Of a DNA stretch of 64,000 nt, positions 35,168-47,500 are shown one piece after another. The stretch lies in the NCBI GenBank assembly GCA_021401465.1, contig JADDMT010000071.1, forward strand, positions 1 to 64,000. The letters run 5' to 3'. How positions within the stretch are numbered: position 1 is the first letter of the stretch; every line of letters starts with the position of its first letter. The DNA comes from Teratosphaeria epicoccoides (taxonomy: Eukaryota; Ascomycota; Dothideomycetes; Mycosphaerellales; Teratosphaeriaceae). The notes beneath the pieces were generated by a model. It worked only from the letters and a program-made list of their open reading frames with translations. It was not told the origin of the DNA and searched no databases. A program made the position numbers and the translations under genes.

Positions 35168-35680
35168 ATGACACTCAACGGAATCAACACTCAGGGCCTG
35201 CCGCTCCTACAGGCATTGACACACCAACCACCAAAATCCACCGGCAAGCGCAAGCCATCGCCCAAATCCAAAACGTTAGCCTACCTCGACGAGCTGATCT
35301 GCCGCACTAGCAGCAGCGCACCCGATTCGACATCCGAGATCGCCTCCGAGACCACAACAATCGCAGATGACTCCAGCCCGGAGCCAGTCGCTTCGACGCA
35401 GCATAAGAAGCCCGAACTCGTCGTCATGATGGAGTACGCCGAGACAGGTCGCGGCTTCGTGGTCCCGTATGAGGAACTCGACGATACTTATAGCACGGAT
35501 GTGCGCGAGGAGTTCCGCAGCCGCGACTTTGCTGTGCCGAATGCGAAGTGGAGGAACAATCGGGCCAAGGTGCATGTGACGGTGGCGTATGAGGTCAAGA
35601 ATCGGGAGGGGGGAAAGGGGAGGATCCATTTTGCGGGGTCCGAGAAGTTGGTGAGACTAAGGGAGTGGTTGGAGTCGTAG
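35168..35680 (+). CDS. Hypothetical protein, 170 aa
   Basis: The frame is open from 34889, but I take ATG 35168 because the upstream part reads as untranslated and this start opens a compact protein. Residues 1-80 are Ser/Thr/Pro/Lys-rich and probably disordered. The C-terminal half is ordered: ELVVMMEYAETGRGFVVPYEELDDTYS, then FAVPNAKWRNNRAKVHVTVAYEV, ending GSEKLVRLREWLES. I recognise no family. No signal peptide or membrane segment is visible. The stop is about 200 bp from the end of the convergent gene at 35880. Confidence 0.55.
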   Translation: MTLNGINTQGLPLLQALTHQPPKSTGKRKPSPKSKTLAYLDELICRTSSSAPDSTSEIASETTTIADDSSPEPVASTQHKKPELVVMMEYAETGRGFVVPYEELDDTYSTDVREEFRSRDFAVPNAKWRNNRAKVHVTVAYEVKNREGGKGRIHFAGSEKLVRLREWLES

Positions 35681-35879
35681 ATGGGGGCTCACTGCGACGA
35701 TGGATTGTGCTGTGGAGACGTTGCGATTTTGGTTGTGTGTTCGGCCATGGCTGGCGAAGTGATGCAAGTGGCAGATGTGCCGGCGACAAGCGAGTTCGGC
35801 GATCAGGCGTTTCATAGACATCGTCCGAAAAGCGGTGACAGAAGTACCACGACCTCAAAACCGACTTCGATCCTCCCTC

Positions 35880-36806
35880 TCACCCTGCGTACCCATATCT
35901 CTGCACCACCTTCACGCCCCCTCCTGCCGCTCCTCCTCCATCTCCATCTCCAACCCCACACAAGCTCACCAGACTCCCCGCCCAGCTCCTCGCCTTTCCA
36001 TCCTCAAACGAAAAGCTCACCCTTCTACTCCCTCCATTCGCTTTTTCTCCCAAGAAATAGCTCTCTGGATTGCCCATCTCATCCCACACTCCTCTCACCG
36101 GCGTCTTCACTCTCGGCGTCCTCGCCAACTCCGGGCTCACCTGCCCGCTCGCAAGCCCCACAATCCAGCTCCCGCTCCTCCGATGACTTTGCGAGCGAGA
36201 AGCAGGGAGTTGCAGCCGGGAATTCATGCCCATCCAGAGTGCTTCTTCCTCGTCTTCGCCTTGGACGCGCCAGCCGCCAACGCCTTCGTAGTCGCGGATG
36301 GTGCTGTTGACGAGGGTGGCGGTGGATTGACTCTTCCGGTGCTGGAGCGTCGATGCGCGACGAAGGACTCCGGAGCCGAGGGAGCTGCTTCGGGAGGAGC
36401 GCGTCGAAGCCGGCGATGGAGGGGAGTTGCGGGCTACGGGTGTAGAAGAACTGCTGCTTATGCTTTTGCTTTTGGGCAGGGTGGATGGGAGGAGATATGT
36501 CTGGAGCAGCGCGGCGAAGAGCTCGGCATATACAACTGAGACGCGGACTGCTAGGATGATTAACGCCAGCGTCGTCGTCCAGACCGCGAACAATGCTAGA
36601 GGGACGCTGAGCAGTAATACGAATGGGAAGCTAAGTGTGGAGGCGAGTGTGGGCATGATTAGGAAGTATGGAAGCACAACAGGAGCATTGAAGAGGAGAT
36701 AGCGCGCGCGGGGGCGCGTAGAAGGGAAGTGAGAGAAGATGGAATGTTTCCTTGAGGTCAGAAGAGATGTCAGACGCGGAATCATCTTCAAAGATGGAGT
36801 CGGCAT
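35880..36806 (-). CDS. Fungal membrane protein with Ser-rich tail
   Basis: A 308-aa frame. A hydrophobic region near residues 42-105 (VVLPYFLIMPTLAS, FPFVLLLSVPLALFAVW, LALIILAVRVSVVYAELFAAL) makes two or three membrane segments. The rest is a Ser/Arg-rich cytosolic-type tail with LRRASTLQHRKSQS and WVRV-like acidic patches, and a Gly-rich end. I recognise no named family. The first roughly 35 residues look unlike a natural N-terminus. A better N-terminal sequence lies in another frame (36631-37023) and would join at a CG repeat, so the true start is uncertain. It converges with the gene ending at 35680. Confidence 0.55.
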   Translation of the reverse strand: MPTPSLKMIPRLTSLLTSRKHSIFSHFPSTRPRARYLLFNAPVVLPYFLIMPTLASTLSFPFVLLLSVPLALFAVWTTTLALIILAVRVSVVYAELFAALLQTYLLPSTLPKSKSISSSSSTPVARNSPPSPASTRSSRSSSLGSGVLRRASTLQHRKSQSTATLVNSTIRDYEGVGGWRVQGEDEEEALWMGMNSRLQLPASRSQSHRRSGSWIVGLASGQVSPELARTPRVKTPVRGVWDEMGNPESYFLGEKANGGSRRVSFSFEDGKARSWAGSLVSLCGVGDGDGGGAAGGGVKVVQRYGYAG

Positions 36807-37023
36807 GTGAAGATGTGGGGTAAATCGCCGAGAACCAAAGTGGACCCCGATCAGCGACGCCTGGAACCTGATGCTCTTTCAACATTGAATGGCTGCCGTC
36901 GTTGTAGATGGTCCATGTCGATACTGCTGTGGCAGCATGTGCACTGAACGGCATTGACGCATCGCTGCCGTACAAATGCATCTTTGACGGCGAAGATGGC
37001 CCGGCAGGATATTCAAACGACAC
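36719..37023 (-). other. Probable N-terminal part of the membrane protein in another frame
   Basis: From ATG 37023 (MSFEYPAGPSSPSKMHLYG) the minus strand reads about 100 coding-like residues, including WTIYNDGSHSMLKEHQ, SIFEDDSASDISSDLKE and LLSLPFYAPPRA. The frame fails just where the 35880-36806 frame becomes plausible (ARYLLFNAP), at a CG-rich tract at 36702-36718. No GT-AG intron could bridge the two. A 1- or 2-nt length difference in the tract would join them into one protein of about 380 aa. Confidence 0.45.
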
Positions 37024-38223
37024 GCCTGGCGCTCGACCTGGAAGATACCTGCAGGACTGGGCACATCAGGCTTGTGGGCGACTTGGTAGGCACGGGGCAT
37101 GCAAGGCGGTGCAGCGGAGCCTCATTGGGCGGTGGATGGGCTCGCTGCTGCTTGCAGTAATGGAGCAGCCATTGTATCTACGATGCGCGACAACAGCCAG
37201 GTAGCGGAGATCAGCGGTGCCCGTATTGTATATTGGCATAACGTCGATGACGCGGCGGCAGTGTCCTATTTCACTACTCTAGAGCAACATCGCGGACACC
37301 AACATTTCCGCTGCAAAACGGTAGATTTCTATGATCGAGCGAGGCCCAGTCCAGGCGCGCCGTCACGACTGATAATCCACCGAAAGGTTTCACAATGGCG
37401 ACAAACCGAAAAGGCCCTTTTTCCGCCCAGCACTTGAGACCTGGGTATGCTTGGTTGCCGGTTTGCTCCATGTCCAGTCTGCGTCCTAGGCCGGGAGGCT
37501 CTTCTCCGACAGCCCGGCTTGCATATATTGTGCCACGATCTTGTGCTTCCATCGGCGAGCAGCCCTGTACGGATCATGCTTGTTTGTATTCACAAGGAGT
37601 AGACCATCCCTTCCCGACTCGATCGCACCACCTATCGCAGGTCAGACGCCGCATACTACTGATTGGCATTATCGAACGGGTGCATTTGTGACCCTATTTT
37701 TCTCCCGGTCTGCTCCGCAAGTAACGCGGGCGCGCATTCTGTCGGCTTGAGTAATGGCATGTGCGAGACAAGACACATCATTATTGCCCGAGACTGCGCT
37801 GAACGTGCAGAGTGGCAAGGTACCTATAGCTTGGCGGCCTGGGCTGTAAGCGCTTTACCCAGGATACATGGTCCGGACGCGCAGGCCTTCACCCGGTAGG
37901 GCGTGGTGCAGATTCGCCATGCAAGTCATGGCATGCACGACATCTACCTTCGCTGCGGCTGAGTTGCAGCCGACCTGCAATCAATGACAAGGCGAATCTC
38001 CGGGCCAGCTATCGAAATGGAACCCAGCTTTGTCTAGCATGCTGGCCAAGGTCGCTCTGCCATCTGGCCGAGAGATCGTCAACATGTCCGCAGGCCACCT
38101 GGCGTCGCCAGTAGTTTCCATCAGTAGAAGAGACGAGTACCGGCCCCTCTTCCTCCTGCACGTTTCTTCCTTCCCTGCGCAACAACATCTTTCGCTGCCC
38201 AAGCAACACGGCCCGCCATCGTC
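37024..38223. other. Intergenic, no gene seen (1.2 kb)
   Basis: Short frames occur on both strands, but none has a recognisable domain, signal peptide or consistent splice signals. It should contain the promoters of the divergent genes at 37023 (minus) and 38224 (plus). Confidence 0.45.
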
Positions 38224-38555
38224 ATGAGACAGTTCTGCACCCTGACGCTGTGTACCTTCATCCTGGCCATTCGAGGCCAAAACAGCGCCACTGATCCGTG
38301 CTATGGCTGTGGTTACGACTCGGTGGACTGCACCAACCCAAAGCTAGGCGGATACATAACGAACGAGACAGTATGTCAGCACGTGCACCTATCTGCTTGT
38401 GGCCCTGACCCGCCGCTTCGACGTTTGGACTGACGGGTTTATTACAGAGCTCGGGCAATTGCGTGGAAAATGACAGCTTTGTGTGCGAACAGAGATGTTT
38501 AACTAAAGTCCGTCAATGCAAACCCCCCCTCCGACCGACAGGCTTGACGAACTGA
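38224..38555 (+). CDS. Small secreted cysteine-rich protein, 84 aa
   Basis: My model is join(38224..38370,38448..38555). Exon 1 starts with a signal peptide (MRQFCTLTLCTFILAIRG, residues 1-18). The 77-nt intron is phase 0, with donor GTATGT, a GGACTGAC branch-site-like motif and acceptor TTACAG. Exon 2 gives a 35-residue Cys-rich tail ending at TGA 38553. The mature protein has Cys at 26, 29, 36, 54, 62, 66 and 73 (seven, odd). I recognise no family. Size, secretion and Cys density fit an effector candidate. If the intron were retained the frame would end at 38433 and lose the last four Cys. Confidence 0.55.
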
Positions 38556-39076
38556 TGATCAATTGGCGGTACCTACAGTGTCCAGGCCAGTCACTCTATG
38601 CTTGCTGGTAGTAAGTGACGAAGTTTCAGATCCCAAGTTCCCTTCTCCCGCTGACTGCAAACTTGCATAGCAACGAGAGAGGGTTTTCCGCCTGCTTTTG
38701 CGCTGATCGCTAGCCATGGTCTGACGAGACGGTCTTCGTCTGTGTCTCCCGTTTGGCGATACACTTTTGGCACAAGGTGCATGACGTGCCATCGCGGCAT
38801 GGTCTTTGACCACTCACCCCACGACTGGGTGCGAGAACTTTGTGTTGAGAGAACACAAGAGAGACGACACATAGATGATGGGTCGAGGCCGACGGGGAGG
38901 GAGAAAAGGGGGTCGAGCAAAGCTCGCGCTTTTTGGTGACTCCGTACACGGTCTGCTAGCTAGCCACTGATGCCGTGATCCCTTTCCTTTCCAGCCTTGC
39001 TTGGACAGGAAGGGCGAGAGAAAGGGGGAAAAAGTGTATCAAGGAGACCACAGAAGGAAGGGAGTCGCACTCGCTT

Positions 39077-39130
<54 letters not shown>

Positions 39131-39281
39131 GCGCGCTATCACTCCCTTACACACACACACAAACACACAGACAGACCACAAAAACGATCCCATCGCTCGC
39201 TCGCTCTCGCTGTATATGCGCCATTGCCCTATGCCATCTTTCAATCCTCCCTGAATCACCACCACCACCACCATACTCAAC
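38556..39281. other. Intergenic with simple repeats
   Basis: No gene seen. A CT microsatellite (about 39075-39130, interrupted by GT and TTT) is followed by a CA tract (about 39150-39170) and a CAC run (about 39257-39273) close to the stop codon of the E2 gene, so most of this is probably 3' flanking sequence. Confidence 0.7.
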
Positions 39282-40912
39282 CTATAGCACAAACCCCAGC
39301 GGGTTCTCGACTACCTTCTTCAACTCCCTCATAAACTCACCCCCGACCGCTCCATCCACGACCTTGTGATCAAAGCTCCCCGTCAACACCACCTGCTCAT
39401 CCCACTCCACACCCTCCTCCTCGCCCTCCTTGGGCACCGCGACCTTCTTCACGGCGCCGACCGCCACGATCGTCGCTTGCGGCGGGTTGATGACGGCCGT
39501 GAACCTGTCGATGGCGTCGTTCATGCCCATGTTCGAGATGGTGATGGTGCCGCCCTGGTACTCTTCCGGCTTCAACTTCCCCTCGCGCGCGCGCGCGCCG
39601 AGGTCTTTGATCGCCGCGCTGATGTTCTCCAAGCCGCTGCCCGTGACGTTCTTGACGATCGGCGTCATCAGTCCGACTGGTGTGGCGACGGCGACGGAGA
39701 CGTCGACGGTGTTGTGTTGGCGGATCACGACTTGGCCACGCTCTTCACGCCAGCTGGAGTTTGCGGCGGGGACTTTGGCGGCGGCGATGGCGACGGCTTT
39801 GACGAGGAAGTCGTTGACGGAGAGTTTGTACTTGCCGTCGGCAGCGGCGTTAAGGGCGGCGCGGAGTTTGAGGAGTTTGGAGACGGAGACGGTAGAGGCG
39901 ACGAAGTAGTGCGGGTTTTGGTTCATGGACTGAGTGAGGCGGGCGGCGATGGTTTTGCGCATGCTGCTGGCGGGTGTATCTGCGTAGGTCGGAGCGGCGG
40001 CGGCGCTGGCGGTTGCGGGGGCGGCGGCGGCGGAGGCCGGGGTGAACTCCTCGACGTCCTGCTTGGTTATTCGGCCGTGCGGGCCGGTGCCTTTGACTTT
40101 GCCGATCGGGACGCCCTTCTCGAGGGCCAGCTTCTTGGCGGCGGGAGTCACCAGGCCTTGTTGCTCGATGGCGGGGACGAGCCTTTCACCCCTGGCCTCT
40201 GACTCCTTTGGTGCCGGGGCGGCGATCTCCTCCCCGGCTGGGGGAGCGGTCTGCGAACCGGACTGGGGTGGCTCGGAGGCCTCTACCGCTTCTTGCCCGC
40301 CCTTCTTGGACTCCTCTGGCTTGCCCTTGTCGCCGCCTGCATCCTCGACGGTGAAGTCTGCGAAAGCCGCGACGTCGCCTGCATCTTCGACCATGACCGC
40401 GATGGGCTGCACGACGTGGTCAGCTCCTGCCCTCACGTCTCCTCAATCGCTCTTTCCGTCGGCGGTACTCACGTTGCCCACGGCGACATCCTTCTCGCCG
40501 CTGTCCTTCAAGATCTTCGCCAAGACGCCTTCCTCCTGGAACTCAAAGTCCATCTGGGCTTTGTCCGTCTCGATCTCGACCAGCACATCTCCGGGGCTGA
40601 GCGAGTCGCCGGGCTTCTTCTGCCACGCGCCAATGTTGCCGGCGGTCATGGTGGGGGAGAGGGCGGGCATGGAGATGATGGTGTGCGAAGGGAAGGCTGC
40701 ATGTGATGCCGGGTCAGTGGTGGCCCGGGGTGTGTATGTGTAGGTGTATAGGAGATCAGCAATGACATACACTGGGAGGCATAGTATCGCGCGAGAGCGG
40801 ACAGGGCGGGTGTCGTCGTGTCGTGTGCATTCGGGGGGCGGAAGGCGCTGAGGAGGCCGTGCCTGCCCACCCGTCCCCGTGAAGCTCTCGCGAGCAGCGC
40901 CGCAGCTGACAT
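39282..40912 (-). CDS. LAT1: Pyruvate dehydrogenase complex E2, mitochondrial
   Basis: Dihydrolipoamide acetyltransferase, the core of mitochondrial PDH that moves the acetyl group from lipoyl-lysine to CoA. Model complement(join(39282..40406,40473..40696,40771..40912)), 496 aa. Introns are 66 and 74 nt (donors GTGAGT and GTATGT, both with CTGAC branch sites). Residues 1-45 form an Arg/Ala-rich mitochondrial presequence ([19 protein letters not shown]). The lipoyl domain has its lipoylated Lys in ETDKAQ (Lys93). An Ala/Pro/Glu linker follows, then the E1/E3-binding domain (about 207-243, VTPAAKKLA...KGTGPHGRI) and the catalytic domain (about 265-496) with DHKVVDG (His469, Asp473). Length and order are normal for ascomycetes. 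It is divergent from SEC7, with the ATGs about 600 bp apart. Confidence 0.93.
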
Positions 40913-40960
40913 GGTGTCTGGTGCTTCAGTCCACCGTGACCAACAGCGACAACGACCACC

Positions 40961-41007
40961 ACAACCACAACAGGAACAACAGGAACAACAACAGGAACAA
41001 CAACAGG

Positions 41008-41042
<35 letters not shown>

Positions 41043-41043
41043 C
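40961..41043. repeat. CAA-type microsatellite in the E2 5' flank
   Basis: An imperfect ACA/GGA trinucleotide run, then pure CAA repeats (about 41009-41041), starting about 50 bp upstream of the E2 start codon. It lies in the probable leader or promoter of E2, in the shared intergenic region with SEC7. Confidence 0.85.
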
Positions 41044-41512
41044 CACGACAACTCCCGCAGCAGGAACCTCTCAGATGCCTCAGGCACAGAGGCACAGAGG
41101 CAGTAGCGATGGAGGAGAAGCGAGTGATGGATGATGGAGCGAAGGGTGAGAAGAAGTTGAGAAGTTGAGCAGTTGTGGATGGATCACTGGAAAAATAGTT
41201 GACCCGGACTCCGCAACCTCCCACACACACACACACAGACCAGTCAAAATCCCTGCCGTTGACCTGCGCTGCACCGTTGGGGGCGCTCCGTCGGGCCGAT
41301 GGGGACGGACGCTAGACCGAGTGCACCCGACGGCGACGAGCCGAACCCTGATGTCTGCAGACGCACCAGGCCGTCCATCATCCATTGCACGCGCCCATCG
41401 AACCCAATCAAGGCCCCGCGTGTCGAGTGGCGGCCAGAGGCGGTGATGTGCCAGTAGTAACCTGGTGGCGAGAGTGTGGAATGCTGCTTGAGGAGACCTC
41501 CCAAGTGCTGGA

Positions 41513-44500
41513 ATGGCCGACGAAGAGCAGCAGGCCCCGGTCGTCCCGGGTGCGCCTGGACAGCAGGTGGAAGAGAAGAGCGGGCACGTGCCAGAAGACT
41601 CGCACGACGCCCGTGTGGGCCGAGAAGAGGGTCAGTCTCCAGCAGCTGCAGATGGCCGTGACAGAGGAGCTCTTCCATATGTCGACCGCCAATCTGCGCC
41701 GACAAGGGACGGGCATGAGGCAGAAGGAGCCCCGGCAGAGGAGCAGCCGTCGACACCGCCCACAGACGACCCAGAACAGAGCAATGGCGCCCTCCACGAC
41801 GGACCGCACGGTGGCGCACCCAGCGGGACCTCAGGCACCCCGGCGCCCTCATTGCCAGAAACCCCTCTCGCATCCAGCCCCGCCGCACCCATGCGTCACC
41901 GAACAGACTCCCAGTCGACCACCGCCACCACCGCCACGACTGCCACCCGATCGACGGCGCGGAGCACGAGGTCGAGCATGGTGTTTGTGGTGACGGCGTT
42001 GGAGAGGATCGCGGCATCGAAGGACGCGCGGAAGCGGAAGGCCTTGTCCGACGCGGCACAACACGCGCTGTCGGCCATCCGCACGGCCCAAGGAGATGCC
42101 TCGCACATCGACCCCGAAGTCATGTTCGCCCCGCTGAACCTGGCGACGGCCGCGGCCGACGTCAAGGTGATGACGACGGCTTTGGACTGTCTGGGCAAGC
42201 TCATCAGCTACTCCTACTTCTCGCCGCCTGCCCACCACGACGCGGCCCACGCGCAGCCAACCAGACCTCCATTGATCGAGCGGGCGATTGACACCATATG
42301 CGACTGCTTCCAGGGCGAGGCGACCCCGGCCGAGGTGCAGATGCAGATCATCAAGAGCTTGCTGGCGGCCATACTGAACGACAAGATGGTGGTGCATGGT
42401 GCGGGGCTACTGAAGAGTGTGCGCCAGACCTACAACATCTTCCTGCTGAGCAAGAACAGCGCCAACCAGCAGATTGCGCAGGGCACGTTGACGCAGATGG
42501 TGAACACGGTCTTCGAGCGGGTCAAGGCACGCGTGGCAGCCAAGTCCGCCAGAGCGAACTCGAGCAAGGGCAGTCTGGTGAGCGCAGCGATGCCGGAGGA
42601 CCGAATCGATGGCACCGACACGCCGGTCAACGGAGCGGAGGACGGAACGTCGACGGCGCTGCCAGAACCGGAGACGCCCGCGGCGGCAGATCGCGCGCCG
42701 ATGACACTCGCCACGTTCGAGACGCGCAAATCATTTGACGATGCGACCATCAGCGACGCGGCCCCGACCACCGTGAGCCGGACCAAGGACAGAGGTCACG
42801 CGAGCCGGCCCTCACGAGCGGAATCCGGAGCGGACATTCCCTCCATTACCATCCAGACGGAGAACGGTGGCGAGGCCATGTCGGAGGATGACGAAGAGGA
42901 TGAGATTCACATCAAAGACGCCTTCCTGGTATTTCGTGCCATGTGCAAATTGGGCACGAAACCATTGCGACCGGAGGATGCCGTGGATGTCAAGTCGCCG
43001 GGCATGCGAAGTAAGCTGCTAAGCTTACACATAATACATACGGCACTTTTCAACCACAACATCGTCTTCACCTCGCCTCAATCGACAATCAAGAGCTCGA
43101 CAAACGGCGAGCCAACCCCGTTCACAAAAGCAATCAATCAGTATCTCTGCTTATCGTTGAGCAGAAACGCTTCGAGCGTCCAGCAAAAAGTGTTTGAGGT
43201 TTCCGCCGAGATATTCTACCTCGTCGTGCGATTCCTGAGACCGCAGATGAAACGCGAACTGGAGGTCTTCTTCCGAGAAGTGTATCTCGCGATATTGGAG
43301 AAACGAGCGGCGCCCTGGTGGCAGAAAAGCTACGTCCTACAGCATGTCTTCGGTCGAACGGCAGGTGAACCGAAAGCTTTGGTCGAGATATACCTCAACT
43401 ATGACTGCGACAGGCAAGCACAGGACAACTTCTATCAGCGCATCGTTGAGCATGTCAGCAGGATCGCCGGCGCGCCCGTGAGTGTCAATGGCTTGCAACA
43501 GCAAGCATATCTGGACAGCCAAGCGAGGAGCAACGCGGGACTGAATGACTGGAGAGACAGAGGGACTCTCCCACCGAGCCTGGCGACGGCGAACATGGGT
43601 GGCGGTCACGACCACCAGTTCCACCAGGGCGACTACCCGCCAGATTATGCCTTGAAGATGCAGAGTCTGGAGACGCTGGTCGAGACGTTGAGAAGCCTGG
43701 TCAACTGGGGCCAGCAAGGAGTGGCCGACGCCTCGGGGTCGCGTGCGGACATGGACGATCGAGGGTCAGTCGACGACATGAGAGAGTCTCTGGACACTCG
43801 TGGTGCTTCAACCTTCGAGATGGACCGTGCGAATGGGCGCTCGACGGCGATGACGTCTCTTGACGGCGTGCCCGTAGACACACCAGGCGCGTCCGGCACG
43901 CCTGTGGCGGAGGACGATCCAGCAGAGCTGGAGAAGATCAAACAGCGGAAGACGGCTCTCAACAACGCCATTCGACAGTTCAATGAGAAGCCCAAGCGTG
44001 GCATCAACAAGCTCGTCTCGGAAGGCTTCATCACAAGCTCGGACCCCCAAAGTATCGCGCGTTTCATGATCACCAACCAGCAAGTCAGCAAGAAGTCTCT
44101 CGGAGAGTTTCTGGGTGAAGGCGACGACGAGAATATCAAGATCATGCACGCTTTTGTCGACCAGATGGACTTTTCGCGCACGAGATTCGTCGATGCTTTG
44201 AGAAGGTTCCTGCAGAGCTTCCGACTGCCAGGCGAGGCGCAAAAAATCGATCGGTTGATGCTGAAGTTTGCCGAGCGGTACACGTCTGGCAACCCGAGTG
44301 CATTTGCTAACGCAGACACCGCGTATGTGCTGGCATACTCGGTGATCATGCTGAACACAGATCAGCATTCCGCGCAGGTGAAGAAGAGGATGACAGCTGA
44401 AGACTTTATCAAAAATAATCGCGGCATCAACGACAGTGCGAATCTCCCGGAAGAGTACCTCACTGGTATATTTGATGAGATACAGCGTAATGAGATTGTG

Positions 44501-47500
44501 CTTGACTCCGAACGAGAGAGGGCGGCGAACCTGGGGCAGGCACCGCAGGCGCAGCAGCAGCAGGGAGGTCTCGTGGGTGCGCTAGCCAATGTGGGCAGGG
44601 ATTTGCAAAGAGAGGCGTACGTACAGGCATCAGATGAGATGTCCCATCGGACGGAACAGCTATTCAAGTCCATCCTGCGACAACAGAAGCGAGGGACAGG
44701 TGCGTCGATTGCGACGGGCACAGGCCAGAAGTTCATCGTCGCGAGCAATTTCAGACATGTTGGCGCAATGTTTGAGGTTACTTGGATGAGTTTCTTCACC
44801 GCGCTTTCAGGTTCTGCACAAGAGACACAGAATCTGGAGACAATCCGGCTATGCATGGAAGGCCTGAAGCTGGGCGTCCGAATATCATGTCTGTTCGACC
44901 TCGAAGATCCGAGGCAGGCTTTCGTCGCGGCACTGACCAGAGGCACGAATCTCTACAATTTGTCCGAGATGAAGGCCAAGAACGTCGAGGCGCTCAAGGC
45001 CGTGCTGGAGGTGGCACTGACACAAGGCAATCTCCTCAAAGAAAGCTGGCGGGACGTGCTGATCACGATCTCCCAACTCGACCGTTTCCAGCTTATCTCC
45101 TCTGGCGTCGAGGAAGGTGCCGTGCCGGATATGCTTCGCGCATCGACAACGACATTCGATGGCAACCGAACCACCTCGGGGCCCCCTCGCCATGTTGCGC
45201 AACCCCAGAGGCGACCGCCGGCGAGGAGCGCCCCGCCGAGTGGACAGTACCAACCAGACATCGCTGAGGAGAGTCGGAGTGCAGACATGATACGGCTGGT
45301 CGACAGGATCTTCACGAACACGGCAAATTTATCTGGCTCAGCCATTGTCGACTTCGTGCGTGCTCTGGCCCAGGTCAGCTGGCAGGAGATTCAGAGCTCG
45401 GGACAGAGCGAAAGTCCAAGAACCTACTCGCTGCAGAAGCTGGTCGAAATATCGGGATACAACATGCTGCGAGTCCGCTTCGAGTGGACGAATATCTGGC
45501 AAGTCCTCGGTCAGCACTTCATCGACGTCGGGTGTCATAACAACACTCACGTGGTGTACTTTGCACTCAACAGTTTGAGACAATTGAGCATGCGATTCTT
45601 GGAGCTCGAGGAACTGCCTGGATTCAAGTTTCAAAAGGACTTCCTCAAGCCCTTCGAGCTCATCTTGAGCCACACAAGCCAAGTCGCCGTCAAAGATATG
45701 GTTCTCCGCTGCCTCATTCAGATGATCCAGGCCCGTGGTGACATGATCCGCTCAGGCTGGCGCACCATGTTCGGTGTGTTCACGGTCGCCGCCCGCGAGC
45801 CCTACGAATCTATCGTCAATCTCGCCTACGACAACGTGACGCAAGTCTACAATGAGCGCTTCGGCGTCGTCATCTCTCAAGGCGCCTTCGCCGACCTGGT
45901 CGTGTGTCTCACGGAATTCAGCAAGAACGACAAGTTCCAGAAAAAGAGTCTGCAAGCTATCGAGACGCTCAAGGGCTCGGTGCCAAAGATGCTGCGGACG
46001 CCAGAATGTCCTTTGAGTCTGCGGACGGGTGCGGAAGGTGGGCAGATGGACCAGCCCAGTGCGCCGGAGGGCATGGCGAAGCAACCGAGTCGGCAGAGCG
46101 CCGAAGAGCAGTTCTGGTTCCCGGTGTTGTTTGCTTTCCACGACGTGCTGATGACCGGTGAGGACCTGGAAGTGCGGAGCCGTGCGCTCAATTATCTGTT
46201 CGATACTTTGACCAGATTTGGCGGCCAGTTCCCCCAAGATTTCTGGGATACGCTGTGGCGGCAATTGCTGTACCCGATTTTTATGGTGCTGAAGGATCGG
46301 AAGGCAGTCAACGTCGAGGCGGTGACTCAAGAAGAGCTGTCGGTCTGGCTCTCGACGACGCTGATCCAGGCGTTACGAAACATGATTAGTCTGTTTACGC
46401 ACTTTTTTGAAGGGCTGGAGTATATGCTTGATCGATTTTTGGATCTGCTGGCGCTCTGCATCTGTCAGGAGAATGATACCCTCGCCAGGATCGGGTCGAA
46501 TTGCCTTCAGCAGCTCATTCTGCAAAATGTGAAGAAGTTTGGGCCCGAGCACTGGGAGAGAATTGTGGGAGCGTTCATTGATTTGTTCGCGAGGACAGAG
46601 GCCAGGGAGCTGTTCAGTGCGGCGACTGCCGGACGATATGAGGGCCAAAGCAGGGGGAGCGAGGGGCCGAATGGTGCTGAGGAAGCCAATGGTCTCAGGA
46701 TCAACGGCCTGGGCGAGGAGAGCGGTGCTAGAGATGTGCTGGTCACCAACGGCGACACGCCCGAGCACGAGCATGCTCCCTCCCGGCGAATCGAGACGAG
46801 TGAGAAGTTGACGCTGGACACCCGCTCCCCATCCCCTCCACTCGCCGGGCCCAAAGACTCTGCTGGCCTCGAAGACTTCGCCGCCACCCCCAACTCGGCC
46901 TCGAAACAGCAACAGCCGATCGTGGTCACGGCCGCGCGCAGGCGGTACTTCAACCAGATCATCACGAAGTGCGTGCTGCAACTCCTCATGATCGAGACGG
47001 TCTCGGAGCTCTTCTCGAACGACGCGGTCTACGCGAGCATCCCGAGTCATCTGTTATTGAGACTCATGGGCCTACTCAAGCGCTCCTACCACTTCGCCAA
47101 ACGCTTCAACGAAGACCGCGATCTCCGCGGTCGCCTGTTCCGAGAAGGCTTCATGCGCCAACCCCCCAACCTCCTGAAACAAGAATCCGGCAGCGCCAGC
47201 GTCTACGTCGGCATCCTCCTCCGCATGTACGCGGACCCCTCGGCCGAACGCGCCGCGTCCCGCTCCGAAACCGAAGCCGCGCTCATCCCGCTCTGTCAAG
47301 ACATCATCGCGTCCTACATCGCGCTCGACGAGGAGACGCAGCAGCGGAACCTGGTGACGTGGCGGCCTGTGGTCGTGGATGTGCTGGAAGGGTTTGTGGG
47401 GTTCGACGATGAGGCGTTTGCGAAGCATGTGGAGGTTTTTGCGCCGTTGGGGGTGCAGTTGATGGGGAGGGGGATGGGGGAGGAGTTGCAGAGGGCGGTC

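Noticed and set aside
35681..36539. Plus-strand frames of 209 and 254 codons opposite the membrane-protein gene
   Set aside because: Pro/Ser/His-rich shadows of the Ser/Gly-rich minus-strand gene, without domains.
39366..40202. 278-codon plus-strand frame opposite the E2 gene
   Set aside because: Shadow of the GC-rich third-position pattern of the E2 coding strand; low-complexity Gly/Asp/Val with no domain.
44362..44946. Long minus-strand frames inside SEC7
   Set aside because: Mirror frames of a conserved coding sequence; the sense strand carries the complete Sec7 domain.
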